Assembly (NCBI GenBank): GCA_903858815.1 | Contig: CAIOKE010000331.1 | Location: 1 to 64,000, forward strand | DNA from: an uncultured Planctomycetaceae bacterium | GTDB taxonomy: Bacteria > Planctomycetota > Planctomycetia > Planctomycetales > Planctomycetaceae | Direction of reading: 5' to 3' | DNA: 64,000 nt | Part shown: in pieces, positions 34,490-43,472 of the stretch | Numbering within the stretch: position 1 is the first letter of the stretch | Layout: every line of letters starts with the position of its first letter | Notes under the pieces: model-generated | Told to the model about the DNA's origin: nothing | Database searches by the model: none | The model's input: the letters and a program-made list of their open reading frames with translations, nothing else | Made by a program: the position numbers and the translations under genes

Positions 34490-35584
34490 ATGAGGATTCT
34501 GTTTCTGTCATCCGGCCCGTTGGTGCCTTCATCGCGATTTCGTATTCAGCCATGGGTACAGCGTCTGCGTCAGGACGGTCATCGTGCAGTGGTGCTGCAC
34601 AGCTTTCCGGCGAAGTACGACTATTTCCCGTGGATGGGTTTTCGTCCCAGTCAGCTGTTGAAACGCAGTGTGCGGTGGTGGCACTGGCTGCGCAGTTGTT
34701 TGCAGCGGTTTGATCTGGTGTTTATTGATCGCGAGATCTTTGACAGTGAGTCGTTGGAGCTGGAGCTGCGATTTCGGGAGTCGTGTGGTCGTCTGGTGCT
34801 GGATCTGGATGATGCGGTCTTTCTGCGTTATCCGGACAAGTTTGCTCGGCTGGTACCGCAGGCAGATCTGGTGGTGTGTGGCAACAGTTTTCTGGAGGAC
34901 TGGGCGCGGCCTTTGAATTCCCGTTTGCTGCGTATTCCCACCTGTGTGGAACTGGCTCGCTATACGCTGCGTGACTGGTCTGTTGCGGGCATCGGGCCGG
35001 GCGGGCCGGGCGGGCAGGGGGCTCAGTTGCCGGTGATTGGCTGGATGGGTACGACGGCCAATCTGCAGTATCTGCGTGAGGCAGCGCAGGCGTTGCGGCA
35101 GCTGGCGGAGGAGCGTCGATTTGAGCTGCGGTTGATAGTGCCGGACGCGAGTGCCGTGCGTGAGATGGATCTGGGGCGGGTGTCTGTGACCAGTCGGCCG
35201 TGGCAGGCGGCAACTGAGATTGCGGATCTGCAGCAGTTTGATGTGGGGTTGATGCCATTGTCGGACCGTGAGCAGTGGACGATTTACAAGTGTGGATTGA
35301 AGTTGATTCAGTATCTGGCGGTGGGTGTTCCGGGGGTGGCATCGGCGGTCGGCGTGAATACGGAGATTCTGGCGGGTGACCAGGGTGGTTATGCGGTGCG
35401 GAGTAGTGACGAGTGGTTGGGGGCGTTGCGACAGTTGCTGGATTCCGTGGAGCTGCGTCGGCAGCAGGGTCTGGCGGGGCGTCGTACTGTGGAAGAGCGG
35501 TATGCTGTGGAAGCGTGTTATCCGCGACTGCGTGACGCGTTGTTGCAGCTGGTATCAACAGGGCAGCGGGTGAGGGGCAGGTGA
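34490..35584 (+). CDS. Glycosyltransferase, GT4/GT-B-like
   Basis: This 364-aa cytoplasmic protein begins MRILFLSSGPLVPSSRFRIQPWVQRLRQDGH, the typical N-terminal half of GT-B transferases. The nucleotide-sugar half includes VIGWMGTTANLQYL, LIVPDAS, FDVGLMPLSDREQWTIYKCGLKLIQYLAVGVPGVAS and the terminal AVEACYPRLRDALL. Donor and acceptor cannot be read. A Gly/Pro insert (GPGGPGGQG, from GGGCCGGGC repeats) interrupts the middle. I chose ATG 34490 after GGCAGGGGC; GTG 34475 is an alternative. Its stop overlaps the priA start, so the two are translationally coupled. Confidence 0.85.
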   Translation: MRILFLSSGPLVPSSRFRIQPWVQRLRQDGHRAVVLHSFPAKYDYFPWMGFRPSQLLKRSVRWWHWLRSCLQRFDLVFIDREIFDSESLELELRFRESCGRLVLDLDDAVFLRYPDKFARLVPQADLVVCGNSFLEDWARPLNSRLLRIPTCVELARYTLRDWSVAGIGPGGPGGQGAQLPVIGWMGTTANLQYLREAAQALRQLAEERRFELRLIVPDASAVREMDLGRVSVTSRPWQAATEIADLQQFDVGLMPLSDREQWTIYKCGLKLIQYLAVGVPGVASAVGVNTEILAGDQGGYAVRSSDEWLGALRQLLDSVELRRQQGLAGRRTVEERYAVEACYPRLRDALLQLVSTGQRVRGR

Positions 35585-37869
35585 GTCAGGGCCAGTTCGG
35601 ATTTGCTGATGTTCCCGAGTGGGAGCGTGCGGCGCGGGATGCGGTGCTGTTGGCGGAGGTGGTATTCAACCTGCCGCTGGAGCGGCCGTACACCTATGCG
35701 GTACCGGACGGCCTGCGTGATCTGTTGCGACCGGGGCAGCGTGTGCGGGCTCCGCTGGGACGTTCCAACCGTCTGGTGACGGGGTATTGCGTTGGTGTGA
35801 TTGCCGGGGAGCGTGGGCAGCGGCCGTTGAAGGAGCTGGAGAGTCTGCTGGATCGGGAGCCACTGGTGGATCCGTCCATGCTGGAACTGACTCGCTGGAT
35901 TGGCGAGCGATATCTGTGTGGCTGGGGGCAGGTGCTGGACAGTGTGATTCCGGCGGGCGTGCGCAACAAAAGCGGGACTCGTGAACTGCAGTATTTTCAG
36001 TTATCTGAGCAGGCGATTGAATTGCTATCGGGCGCGGGGTCCGGGCTGCGTTTGAGTGCTCAGCAGCGAGTGATTCTTGAATCGCTGCAGCGGGCAGGTC
36101 AGCCGCAGACGGCCGCGGAATTGTGTGCGCTGGCGGGAACGGGACCGGCTCCCCTTGCGGCGCTGCGTCGGAAGGGCCTTGTGGTGCCCTTTCGGGTACG
36201 TTCAGAGCTGGATCAGGAGTCGGGTCCTGTGGGTCACACGGAGCAGGATCTGCTGATGAATGCTCAGCAGCAGCGGGCACTGGAAGCGATACTGAAACCG
36301 ATTCGCGAAAGTCGTCATGAAACGCTGCTGCTGCATGGGGTGACGGGCAGTGGCAAGACGGAGGTTTACATTCAGGCGATTCGTGAAGTGGTCAGTTATG
36401 GTCGGCAGGCGATTGTGCTGGTGCCGGAAATCAGTCTGACGCCGCAGACGATCCGTCGATTTCGCAGTCGTTTTGGTTCGGTGGCGGTGCTGCACAGTCA
36501 CATGACTGACACGGAGCGGCATCGGCAGTGGCAGACGATTGCAGCGGGTGGTGTGCACGTCGTTGTGGGGGCGCGCAGTGCCGTCTTTGCTCCGGTGCCG
36601 CATCCGGGACTGATTGTGATTGATGAAGAGCACGAGCCCTCGTTCAAGCAGGACAGTACTCCGCGTTATCACGCCCGTGAAGTGGCTCGTCGTCGCTGTG
36701 AGGAGGCGCGAGTGCCCCTGGTACTTGGTTCAGCAACTCCAACACTGGAATCGTGGCTGCGTGCCAATCGTCGCGAGGACCGTCTGGTTTCGATGCCACA
36801 GCGTGTGGCTGATCGTCCGCTGCCTCCGGTGCTGATTGTGGATGTGCGGACTGACCCGCGAGTGGCTCGTGGTTCTTCGATCGGGCGTGCACTGCATCAG
36901 GCCATCACTCGGACCCTGCAGGAGCGTGGTCAGACGATTCTGTTTCTGAATCTGCGAGGTTATTCGCCGGTGGTCTGGTGTCGCACCTGCGGGACGGGGG
37001 TCAAGTGTCCGGCCTGCGACATTACTCTGACATGGCATCGGGATCGGCAGGCGGTGGTTTGTCACAGCTGTGGCTGGACGACAGATCCGCCGCAGGTCTG
37101 TCCGGCGTGTCAGAGTCCGGCGGTCCGTTATCTGGGTGCCGGGACACAGAAGCTGGACGAGGAGGTGAGTGGTTTGTTTCCTCAGGCGCGAGTGCTGCGG
37201 ATGGACAGCGACTCGATGAGCAAACCGGGCAGCCATGACGAGGCGCTTGAGCGTTTCCGGCGTGGAGAGGTGGACATTCTGCTGGGCACTCAGATGATTG
37301 CCAAGGGGCTGGATTTCCCCAATGTAACGCTTGTGGGTGTCGTGGATGCGGATACGATGCTGCGGCAGCCGGATATGCGTGCCGCGGAGCGAACATTTCA
37401 GCTGATTGCTCAGGTGGCTGGGCGGACGGGTCGTGGGGAACGCAGTGGGCGAGTGCTGGTGCAGACGACCAGTCCGGATGATCCGGCGGTGCGTTTTGCG
37501 TCGAAGCATGATTACGTGGGTTTTGCCGGTCACGAGCTGTCGGAGCGTCGGGATACTCAGGCACCGCCATTTTCCTGTGTGGCACGGGTGATTTTCCGCG
37601 GTCTGGATGAGCGGCGGACTCGCGAAGCGGCCATCGCGGTGGCTGATCGATTGCGGGCGGCCTGTACGGGTGAGCTGCAGTCGCTGCGAGTGCTGGGGGC
37701 AGCGCCAGCACCGATAGTGCGACTGCGAAACTACTGGCGGTTTCATCTGCAGATCTGCGGGCGGACGGTCGAGCTGGTGCGGCAGCTGTGGCAGGCTGTG
37801 GAACGCTCACTGGAAATGCCGGAGGATGTCGAGTTTGCAGTGGATGTGGATCCGATCAACAGTCGTTAG
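35581..37869 (+). CDS. priA: Primosomal protein N' (replication restart helicase PriA)
   Basis: This 762-aa helicase reloads the replisome at stalled forks. In order: the N-terminal 3'-DNA-end binding domain (VLLAEVVFNLPLERPYTYAVP), Walker A LLHGVTGSGKTEVY, VLVPEISLTP, VGARSAVFAP, the IDEEHEPSFKQD box, GSATPTLESW, and a zinc-binding domain with eight Cys (CRTCG, CPAC, CHSC, CPAC). GTQMIAKGLDFPNVTLV and QVAGRTGRGERSG complete the second motor lobe. Start GTG at 35581 overlaps the glycosyltransferase stop (GTGA). Length is in the family range. Confidence 0.96.
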   Translation: MSQGQFGFADVPEWERAARDAVLLAEVVFNLPLERPYTYAVPDGLRDLLRPGQRVRAPLGRSNRLVTGYCVGVIAGERGQRPLKELESLLDREPLVDPSMLELTRWIGERYLCGWGQVLDSVIPAGVRNKSGTRELQYFQLSEQAIELLSGAGSGLRLSAQQRVILESLQRAGQPQTAAELCALAGTGPAPLAALRRKGLVVPFRVRSELDQESGPVGHTEQDLLMNAQQQRALEAILKPIRESRHETLLLHGVTGSGKTEVYIQAIREVVSYGRQAIVLVPEISLTPQTIRRFRSRFGSVAVLHSHMTDTERHRQWQTIAAGGVHVVVGARSAVFAPVPHPGLIVIDEEHEPSFKQDSTPRYHAREVARRRCEEARVPLVLGSATPTLESWLRANRREDRLVSMPQRVADRPLPPVLIVDVRTDPRVARGSSIGRALHQAITRTLQERGQTILFLNLRGYSPVVWCRTCGTGVKCPACDITLTWHRDRQAVVCHSCGWTTDPPQVCPACQSPAVRYLGAGTQKLDEEVSGLFPQARVLRMDSDSMSKPGSHDEALERFRRGEVDILLGTQMIAKGLDFPNVTLVGVVDADTMLRQPDMRAAERTFQLIAQVAGRTGRGERSGRVLVQTTSPDDPAVRFASKHDYVGFAGHELSERRDTQAPPFSCVARVIFRGLDERRTREAAIAVADRLRAACTGELQSLRVLGAAPAPIVRLRNYWRFHLQICGRTVELVRQLWQAVERSLEMPEDVEFAVDVDPINSR

Positions 37870-37938
37870 GTTGGGGCAAAGAGGTGTCGTCAGAATTCGG
37901 ACCTGTGCTGAACTGGACCGTGAGCGGGAGCGCGAGGG

Positions 37939-39420
37939 ATGGAAGGGCAGAGTGCTGCAATTGCGAGGGCGTGGTCGCCTCGGGAATTTTCTGCAGCGGC
38001 GACCGAGTGGCAGCGGCTGCTGACAGCTCATCTTGAGCAGGTGATGTCGGGCAGTACGAGGGTTCTGAACTGGGCGGAGCCGGATCAGACGGCGGCGGCT
38101 GCGGACGAGTGGCTGAATCGGCCGCTGGCGGACGGGCCTGGGGGAGTGGCTGGAGGGATGCGGAGTCTGCTGCAGCAGATGCTGTCTGCCGGGCAGAATC
38201 TGCATCATCCGCATTACATAGGTCATCAGGTACCGGCGGCCTCTCCGCTGGCCGGACTGCTGGATGCAGCGGCTGCCGTTACCAACCAGGTGATGGCAAT
38301 TTATGAGATGGGTCCGTGGGCAACTGCAGTGGAGCGTGCATTGGTTGGACGTCTGTGCGGCCTGGCTGGCTGGCAGCCGGCCACCAGTTCGGGGGTTCTG
38401 ACGCATGGTGGATCGCTGGCGAATCTGACGGCACTTCTGACAGCACGCAATGTGGTCCTGAAGGACTCATGGAAAGACGGTGTGCCGGCGGGAACGGCGC
38501 TGGTTGCGAATGCGGACGTGCATTACTGCATCACGCGAGCAGCCGGAATACTTGGTCTGGGTGCGGCGGCGGTTTGCCGAGTCCCTCCTGACGCCCGGCG
38601 ACGAATGGACGTGCAGCGTCTGGACGAGTTGCTGACTGAGCTGCGTCGGCAGAACCGTCCGATTGTTGCAGTGTCTGCGTGTGCCGGGGCGACTCCGACC
38701 GGGGCGATTGATGATCTGGTGGCGGTATCGGACGTCTGTCGTCGGCACGATGTCTGGATGCACGTGGATGCGGCGCATGGTGGTTCGCTGCTGTTCAGCC
38801 GGCGTTGGCGCTCACGACTGGCGGGGATTGAGCAGGCAGACAGTATCGTCTGGGACGCTCATAAAATGCTGTTTGTTCCGGCATTGTGTACAGCGGTGCT
38901 GTATCGTCGTCGGGAGCTGAGATTTGAGACTTTTCAGCAGGACGCTCCTTATCTGTTTGATCCGGCGGCACCGGGGATGGCGGATGTCGATGTGGGGATG
39001 CGAACAGTGGAATGTACGAAGCGTGCCACGGGGTTTGGACTGTGGGGGCTTTGGGCACTGTTTGGTGCCGAGTTGTTTGAGCAACTGGTGGACCGGATGC
39101 TGCAGTTGACGCAGGGATTTTGGGACCTGCTGCATGGGGAAGCGGATTTCGAGACACTGCATGAACCGGACTGCAACATCCTGGCGTTCCGGCATTTGCC
39201 GGCCGCCGTGCGTCTGTTGCCGCTGTCCGAGCAGAACCGATTCCAGCGGGAATTGCGGTCAACATTGATTCGTGAGGGGCATTTCTACATTGTTCAGACG
39301 ACTCTGGACGGAATGGTGGCCCTGCGGACCACGATTATCAATCCTCTGACGACGGAGCAGGACCTGCGGGAACTGCTGACGGCGGTGCGTGACGTGGGGC
39401 GGCGTGTGTGGAATTTGTGA
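37939..39420 (+). CDS. Group II pyridoxal-phosphate decarboxylase
   Basis: This 493-aa PLP enzyme belongs to the aromatic-L-amino-acid / glutamate / diaminobutyrate decarboxylase family. GVLTHGGSLANLTALLTAR binds the phosphate, HVDAAHGG (Asp277) holds the pyridine ring, and WDAHKM has Schiff-base Lys309. The conserved HPHYIGHQ segment near residue 90 belongs to the substrate loop. The amino acid used is not clear; L-2,4-diaminobutyrate, aspartate or an aromatic substrate are possible. It starts 69 bp after priA. Confidence 0.88.
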   Translation: MEGQSAAIARAWSPREFSAAATEWQRLLTAHLEQVMSGSTRVLNWAEPDQTAAAADEWLNRPLADGPGGVAGGMRSLLQQMLSAGQNLHHPHYIGHQVPAASPLAGLLDAAAAVTNQVMAIYEMGPWATAVERALVGRLCGLAGWQPATSSGVLTHGGSLANLTALLTARNVVLKDSWKDGVPAGTALVANADVHYCITRAAGILGLGAAAVCRVPPDARRRMDVQRLDELLTELRRQNRPIVAVSACAGATPTGAIDDLVAVSDVCRRHDVWMHVDAAHGGSLLFSRRWRSRLAGIEQADSIVWDAHKMLFVPALCTAVLYRRRELRFETFQQDAPYLFDPAAPGMADVDVGMRTVECTKRATGFGLWGLWALFGAELFEQLVDRMLQLTQGFWDLLHGEADFETLHEPDCNILAFRHLPAAVRLLPLSEQNRFQRELRSTLIREGHFYIVQTTLDGMVALRTTIINPLTTEQDLRELLTAVRDVGRRVWNL

Positions 39421-39585
39421 ACAGGCCGGAAAAGTCTGCCGATTTCTGCATTCTCAGATCCAGATTCGGTCGCAATCGGGTGTTCCTGGACTGGAAACCT
39501 TCTTGCCAGTCTGAAAAAGGCAGCGCAGAATTCGCAGATAGAGAATTTTTTCTGCCGGAACACAGCAGGTTTGGGGAATGGCGAC

Positions 39586-41262
39586 ATGACCGGCCCACGC
39601 AAACGCATGTTGGTATTTGGACGCGGATCCGAGTCGTTGCCGCACTTTTCTCTGTCAGATGACACTGTGGATGTGGTGCGAGCCGGCGAGGTGCATGTTC
39701 CGGACGCCGTGGTTGACTATGTGCTGGTGGCGGGCAGTGAACCTCAGCAGCTGTCGGATGTGCAGGTTGGCGCCCTCGGTGTCTTCCATGCGCTGCCCGA
39801 CGCTGTGGTACTGCTTGACGACGCCCTGACGGTGCTCTGGCATAACCAGACATTCCAGACGATTCTGCAGACGGATCCGTCCGTCCGGCTTGTGGGCAGT
39901 GCGTTGCAGGATGTTCTGGCACCGATGGATGGCACGGATCTGACTCGAGTGGCCATGCCGGTGAATGGTGGTGCGGTGGAGTTGCAGGTACGGCGTGAAA
40001 ACCGGACGGTGCTTTCGCTGCGTCTTTCGCGACGTCCCATCAATCTGGGTGACGGCAAGCAGTGTGCTGTGATACTGACGGCCCGTGATGTGACGGCTCT
40101 GATCCACGAAAAGCAGAAGCAGGATGCGATCTACCGCGCGGGGCTGGAACTGGGAAATCTGTCTCCTGATGAAGTCACCGGGATGACACCGGAAGAGCGA
40201 GTTGCAATTCTGAAGGAACAGATTCTGCAGCTGACTCAGGAGGTGCTGGGTTACGATCGTTTTGAGATTCGGCTGTTGAATACAGAGACGAACGAGTTGC
40301 AGCCGTTGCTGGAATTCGGAATGTCTCCGGAGGCTGCCAATCGGCGGCTGTATGCGGAAGCTGCGGGCAACGGTGTTACTGGATTTGTGGCGTGGAGCAA
40401 GCGCAGTTATCTGTGTGTGGACACGAAATCCGACAAGCTGTATCTGTGTGGTGCTGCTGATGCTCGCAGTTCTCTGACTGTGCCGCTGATGATCCGGGAT
40501 GTCCTGCTGGGGACATTCAATGTGGAGGGTCCGGGGACCAAGTCATTCAGTGAGAAGGACCTTGAGTTTCTGGTGTTGTTTGGTCGAGTTGTGGCCAGTT
40601 CGCTCAATCAGCTGCAGTTGCTGGAGGCTGAGAAGGCCACTGTGACGACAGAGAATGCCGATCGTCTGCGGCGTGAAGTGGCTGAGCCATCGGATGAAAT
40701 TCTGAAAGCCGCAACATGGATTCTGGATCGGTATGTCGGTCATGACCCGGACCTTGCCGATCGACTGAACGTGATTACGCGTAAGGTGCGCAGGATCCGT
40801 CAGGACGTGGGTGCCGTCGTTGGTCTGGACAGCAGTCCGGGGCTCAGCAGTCCGGCAGTGCCACGGCCGCCACGATCGGCGCTGCAGAATCGTCGCGTGC
40901 TGGTGGCTGATGAAGATGCCAGGACTCGCGAAGAAGCGCACACGCTGCTGGAGCAGATGGGCTGTGAAGTGGATGCGGTCACAACCGCCGGTGAAGCCTG
41001 TTCGATGCTGCGAAATCATGCTTACGATGTGGTGCTGATCGATATACGGCTCAGCGATGCCAACGGCTACGAGTGTTTTCGTCGGCTGCGGGAAATTCAC
41101 ACGGCTGTGCCGATCATTATGATGACCAGCTTCGGGTATGACTCGACGCATTCCATCGTTAAGGCCCGTCAGGAGGGACTGCGGGCGGTGCTTTACAAGC
41201 CGTTCCGTCGAGCACAGATGCTGGACGAAGTGGAAAAGGCCGTGATTGCTCTGACACGCTGA
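39586..41262 (+). CDS. PAS-GAF-receiver signalling protein
   Basis: This 558-aa cytoplasmic protein has a PAS domain (ALPDAVVLLDDALTVLWHNQTFQTI), a GAF domain (LGYDRFEIRLLN ... GVTGFVAWSKRSYLCVDTKSDKLY ... LTVPLMIRDVLLGTFNVEG) and a C-terminal receiver (RRVLVADEDARTREEAHTLLEQMG, Asp in VVLIDIRLSDANG, Lys in AVLYKPFRR). Between GAF and receiver lies a helical part (EILKAATWILDRYVGHDPDLADRLNVITRK) that resembles a histidine-kinase dimerisation helix pair but has no ATPase domain. It could pass signals by dimer change or accept phosphate from another kinase. ATG 39586 is chosen, with GGGGAA upstream. Confidence 0.82.
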   Translation: MTGPRKRMLVFGRGSESLPHFSLSDDTVDVVRAGEVHVPDAVVDYVLVAGSEPQQLSDVQVGALGVFHALPDAVVLLDDALTVLWHNQTFQTILQTDPSVRLVGSALQDVLAPMDGTDLTRVAMPVNGGAVELQVRRENRTVLSLRLSRRPINLGDGKQCAVILTARDVTALIHEKQKQDAIYRAGLELGNLSPDEVTGMTPEERVAILKEQILQLTQEVLGYDRFEIRLLNTETNELQPLLEFGMSPEAANRRLYAEAAGNGVTGFVAWSKRSYLCVDTKSDKLYLCGAADARSSLTVPLMIRDVLLGTFNVEGPGTKSFSEKDLEFLVLFGRVVASSLNQLQLLEAEKATVTTENADRLRREVAEPSDEILKAATWILDRYVGHDPDLADRLNVITRKVRRIRQDVGAVVGLDSSPGLSSPAVPRPPRSALQNRRVLVADEDARTREEAHTLLEQMGCEVDAVTTAGEACSMLRNHAYDVVLIDIRLSDANGYECFRRLREIHTAVPIIMMTSFGYDSTHSIVKARQEGLRAVLYKPFRRAQMLDEVEKAVIALTR

Positions 41263-41555
41263 CGCCAGCGTTCTGCAAGAGCGACATTTGCTGCGGTTGT
41301 GCATCAATCCGGACCGCGGGTGTCTGCGAGTACGTCCCGCGAGCAACTCGGTAGTCTCCCTCAAACGCCCGAATTGTCACTGCTTTCTCAGGCAGACCCG
41401 GCCTCGCCACGCTAAACACTGCGAGTGTGCCACTGTTGGCTTAGTACAGCCCCTCGGCAGCCGAGTCGGCGGTGGCACACTTTGTGAATGGTCTCTGTGA
41501 GCACGATCGGCTGCGGATCAGCGGACGTGCGGGGTTTCTACCGACGGTTTACCTT
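41263..41555. other. Intergenic region with a complex stem-loop
   Basis: No gene is seen. At 41424-41481, AGTGTGCCAC pairs perfectly with GTGGCACACT, and the interior contains a second hairpin CTCGG-CAG-CCGAG. It ends about 75 bp before the next gene. Confidence 0.6.
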
Positions 41556-42002
41556 ATGACTGATGACAGTCTGCCCGCCAGCCAATCGCAGCCTGAATGG
41601 TTGCTGCGACTGACTGAAAATGTCTGTGCGGCGATCGTGGAGCAGCCGGAGGCGGCCGCAATCGGCTGTCATCATTTTTTTGATGAACAGCGGGTTGTCT
41701 GGGAGCTGACGGTGTTCTTTGGGCGTCTGGAGATCGTCGGCGGGGCTCATGACGGCGAAACTTTCAACGCGGGTTTCAGCCTCGATGTCACATCACTTGC
41801 CGCCGATTTTGATTACCCACCCGAGATCCGCTGGTGTGGTGCCGCTCAGGGGCGGACAGATGACCTTGGTGCACATCTGTCGCTTGAAGGCCTGTGGCAT
41901 GGGCGTCGCGTCTGGCTTCGCTTCCTGTCACAGGCTCCGGCGCACCTTGGTCCGGGTAGTCAGTTGCTGGCGACGACAGGAGAGTTTCGCCCCCTGTGGT
42001 AG
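41556..42002 (+). CDS. Hypothetical protein, 148 aa
   Basis: No family is recognised. The protein begins MTDDSLPASQSQPEWLLRLTENVC and has features of a compact alpha/beta domain (VVWELTVFFGRLEIVGGAHDGE, AGFSLDVTSLAADFDYPPEIRWC, then HLSLEGLWHGRRVWLRFLSQAP). No signal peptide or membrane segment is seen. I start it at ATG 41556, where protein-like composition begins; no good ribosome binding site is visible. It converges with the FixJ-like gene. Confidence 0.65.
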   Translation: MTDDSLPASQSQPEWLLRLTENVCAAIVEQPEAAAIGCHHFFDEQRVVWELTVFFGRLEIVGGAHDGETFNAGFSLDVTSLAADFDYPPEIRWCGAAQGRTDDLGAHLSLEGLWHGRRVWLRFLSQAPAHLGPGSQLLATTGEFRPLW

Positions 42003-42023
42003 CAGCGGATCACGGTCAGGTCA

Positions 42024-42776
42024 TCATTGCGGTTTGGGTCGTTCGCGTTCGAGCAGACGAATGAGACGTGCGATGGAATTAACTTCCAGCTTTCGCATCG
42101 CATTTGCCCTGTGACGTTCAACGGTTTTGATACTGATACCGAGGCGGATGCCAATGCACTTGTTGGTGGCCCCTTCATAGACGAGATTGATGACTTGCGT
42201 CTCGCGGCTGGACAGTCGATCCGTGTAACGTTGGCCATTGGGAAGTTCCGGTGGCAGTTCCCTGTCGTCATCCTGCACGCTGTCCAGAATCCTGAAGGCC
42301 TCCTCAACCGCGTCGAGCAGGTCTTCGCGTTGAAACGGCTTGTCCAGTACCGTGACGGCTCCGAGTTTCATGGCCTTCACGGCAATGTCGATGCGTGGAT
42401 ATCCGGTGATCATGATGACTCGGAAATCCGTTCGGCGTGACAGCAGTCGCGACTGGACTTCAAGGCCGCTGATGGGGATCATGAACTGATCCGTAATCAC
42501 GACACCTTGTTCAAGTTCAGGTATCCGGTCGACAAATTCCTGCGAGGACAGATAGCAGCCTGCGACGTAGCCCTGTTCAGCGAGAGTCAGTCGCAGCATT
42601 TCCAGCAGTGCGGGATCGTCATCGATGACATAGACCGCTCGAGGCGCATTGGGGACATCAGGTTGAGTGGCCTGCAGGTGGGCGGATGCACCCACGGGAT
42701 TGAGGCCATTGTCACTGGGACATGACTGTTCGCGTGGGATCTCCGGGTGTGGGCAGTCCTGTGATTCTGAATTCAT
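42024..42776 (-). CDS. FixJ/LuxR-type response regulator
   Basis: This 250-aa regulator has a ~45-residue N-terminal extension without known domain, a receiver (AVYVIDDDPALLEML, phospho-acceptor Asp96 in VVITDQFM, Lys146 in VLDKPF) and a LuxR-type DNA-binding domain (LSSRETQVINLVYEGATNKCIGIRLGISIKTVERHRANAMRKLEV). It should bind DNA as a dimer after phosphorylation. I chose the second ATG (42776, MNSESQ), with AAAGGATG upstream. No kinase is adjacent; the PAS-GAF-REC protein on the other strand is the only signalling neighbour. Confidence 0.92.
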   Translation of the reverse strand: MNSESQDCPHPEIPREQSCPSDNGLNPVGASAHLQATQPDVPNAPRAVYVIDDDPALLEMLRLTLAEQGYVAGCYLSSQEFVDRIPELEQGVVITDQFMIPISGLEVQSRLLSRRTDFRVIMITGYPRIDIAVKAMKLGAVTVLDKPFQREDLLDAVEEAFRILDSVQDDDRELPPELPNGQRYTDRLSSRETQVINLVYEGATNKCIGIRLGISIKTVERHRANAMRKLEVNSIARLIRLLERERPKPQ

Positions 42777-43472
42777 GATGGCATCCTTTTGAGACAGGAG
42801 AAGCGTTGCAGTCACTGTATCGAAAACGAATCGCTGAAAAGCAGGTTTCAGCGGGCGATCGGTTGATTGATGATCAGAGATTCAGATGTCAAATCAATGG
42901 GTACCTGCAGTCATGAAAGGGTTTACCGCTGGATGATTGCTTCGACATGTTGTTCGGCCAGGTAGATGCACGATCAGACGATAGTACAAATCACGGGCAA
43001 ACGTGCACGGGGACTTACCCGCAGTGTTGGGGGAAAAAGAGCAAAAAAGAAGCATGTGCTGCGTGGCGTGTGGTGTTACCCCCCCCCCCCCCCTATATTG
43101 CCTCGCTTGTTGAGTGATAAATGCTCACCCTTTTGGGCTGCCCTGAGCGTTGGGCAGAGTGATTAACGCACTGGCACAAGGTCAGGGACACAAGTCGTAG
43201 TCTGGGCTTCAGCCGGGGCACGATCGTTTACTCACCCCGGAAATCCGCCGTGTTTTTTGCGGGATGGGGCCGAGCAGGAATGCTCGGGCTACATTTTTGT
43301 CCTCGTCGTCAGGAATGCTCGGGCTACCTTTTGCCTTCGTCGTCAGGATTCAGTTGGCTGTAACGGCGCTACCATGCTGCTGTCAGGTGCATGCGGGCGG
43401 GCTCAACGTGGGCATCACTGCAGCGGATGCGGAGGCATGGGCAGCCGGCAGTGCGACTGCCCCTCACGGGCC
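42777..43472. other. Gene-free region with poly-C tract and tandem repeats
   Basis: It holds 15 C in a row (43079-43093), a CTGCCC/GGGCAG hairpin near 43138-43157, and a 35-bp element repeated in tandem from 43275 and 43310. No credible gene is seen. Confidence 0.65.
43275..43345 (+). repeat. 35-bp direct tandem repeat with GAATGCTCGGGC core
   Basis: Both units start CAGGAATGCTCGGGCTAC and end with CGTCGT; the second has a few changes. With the upstream GAG, the core GAGCAGGAATGCTC is palindromic and resembles the palindrome in the arms at 1-96. Confidence 0.75.

Noticed and set aside
42966-43166. 66-aa frame crossing the poly-C tract
   Set aside because: A proline run comes from the 15 C homopolymer; the remainder has no coding features.
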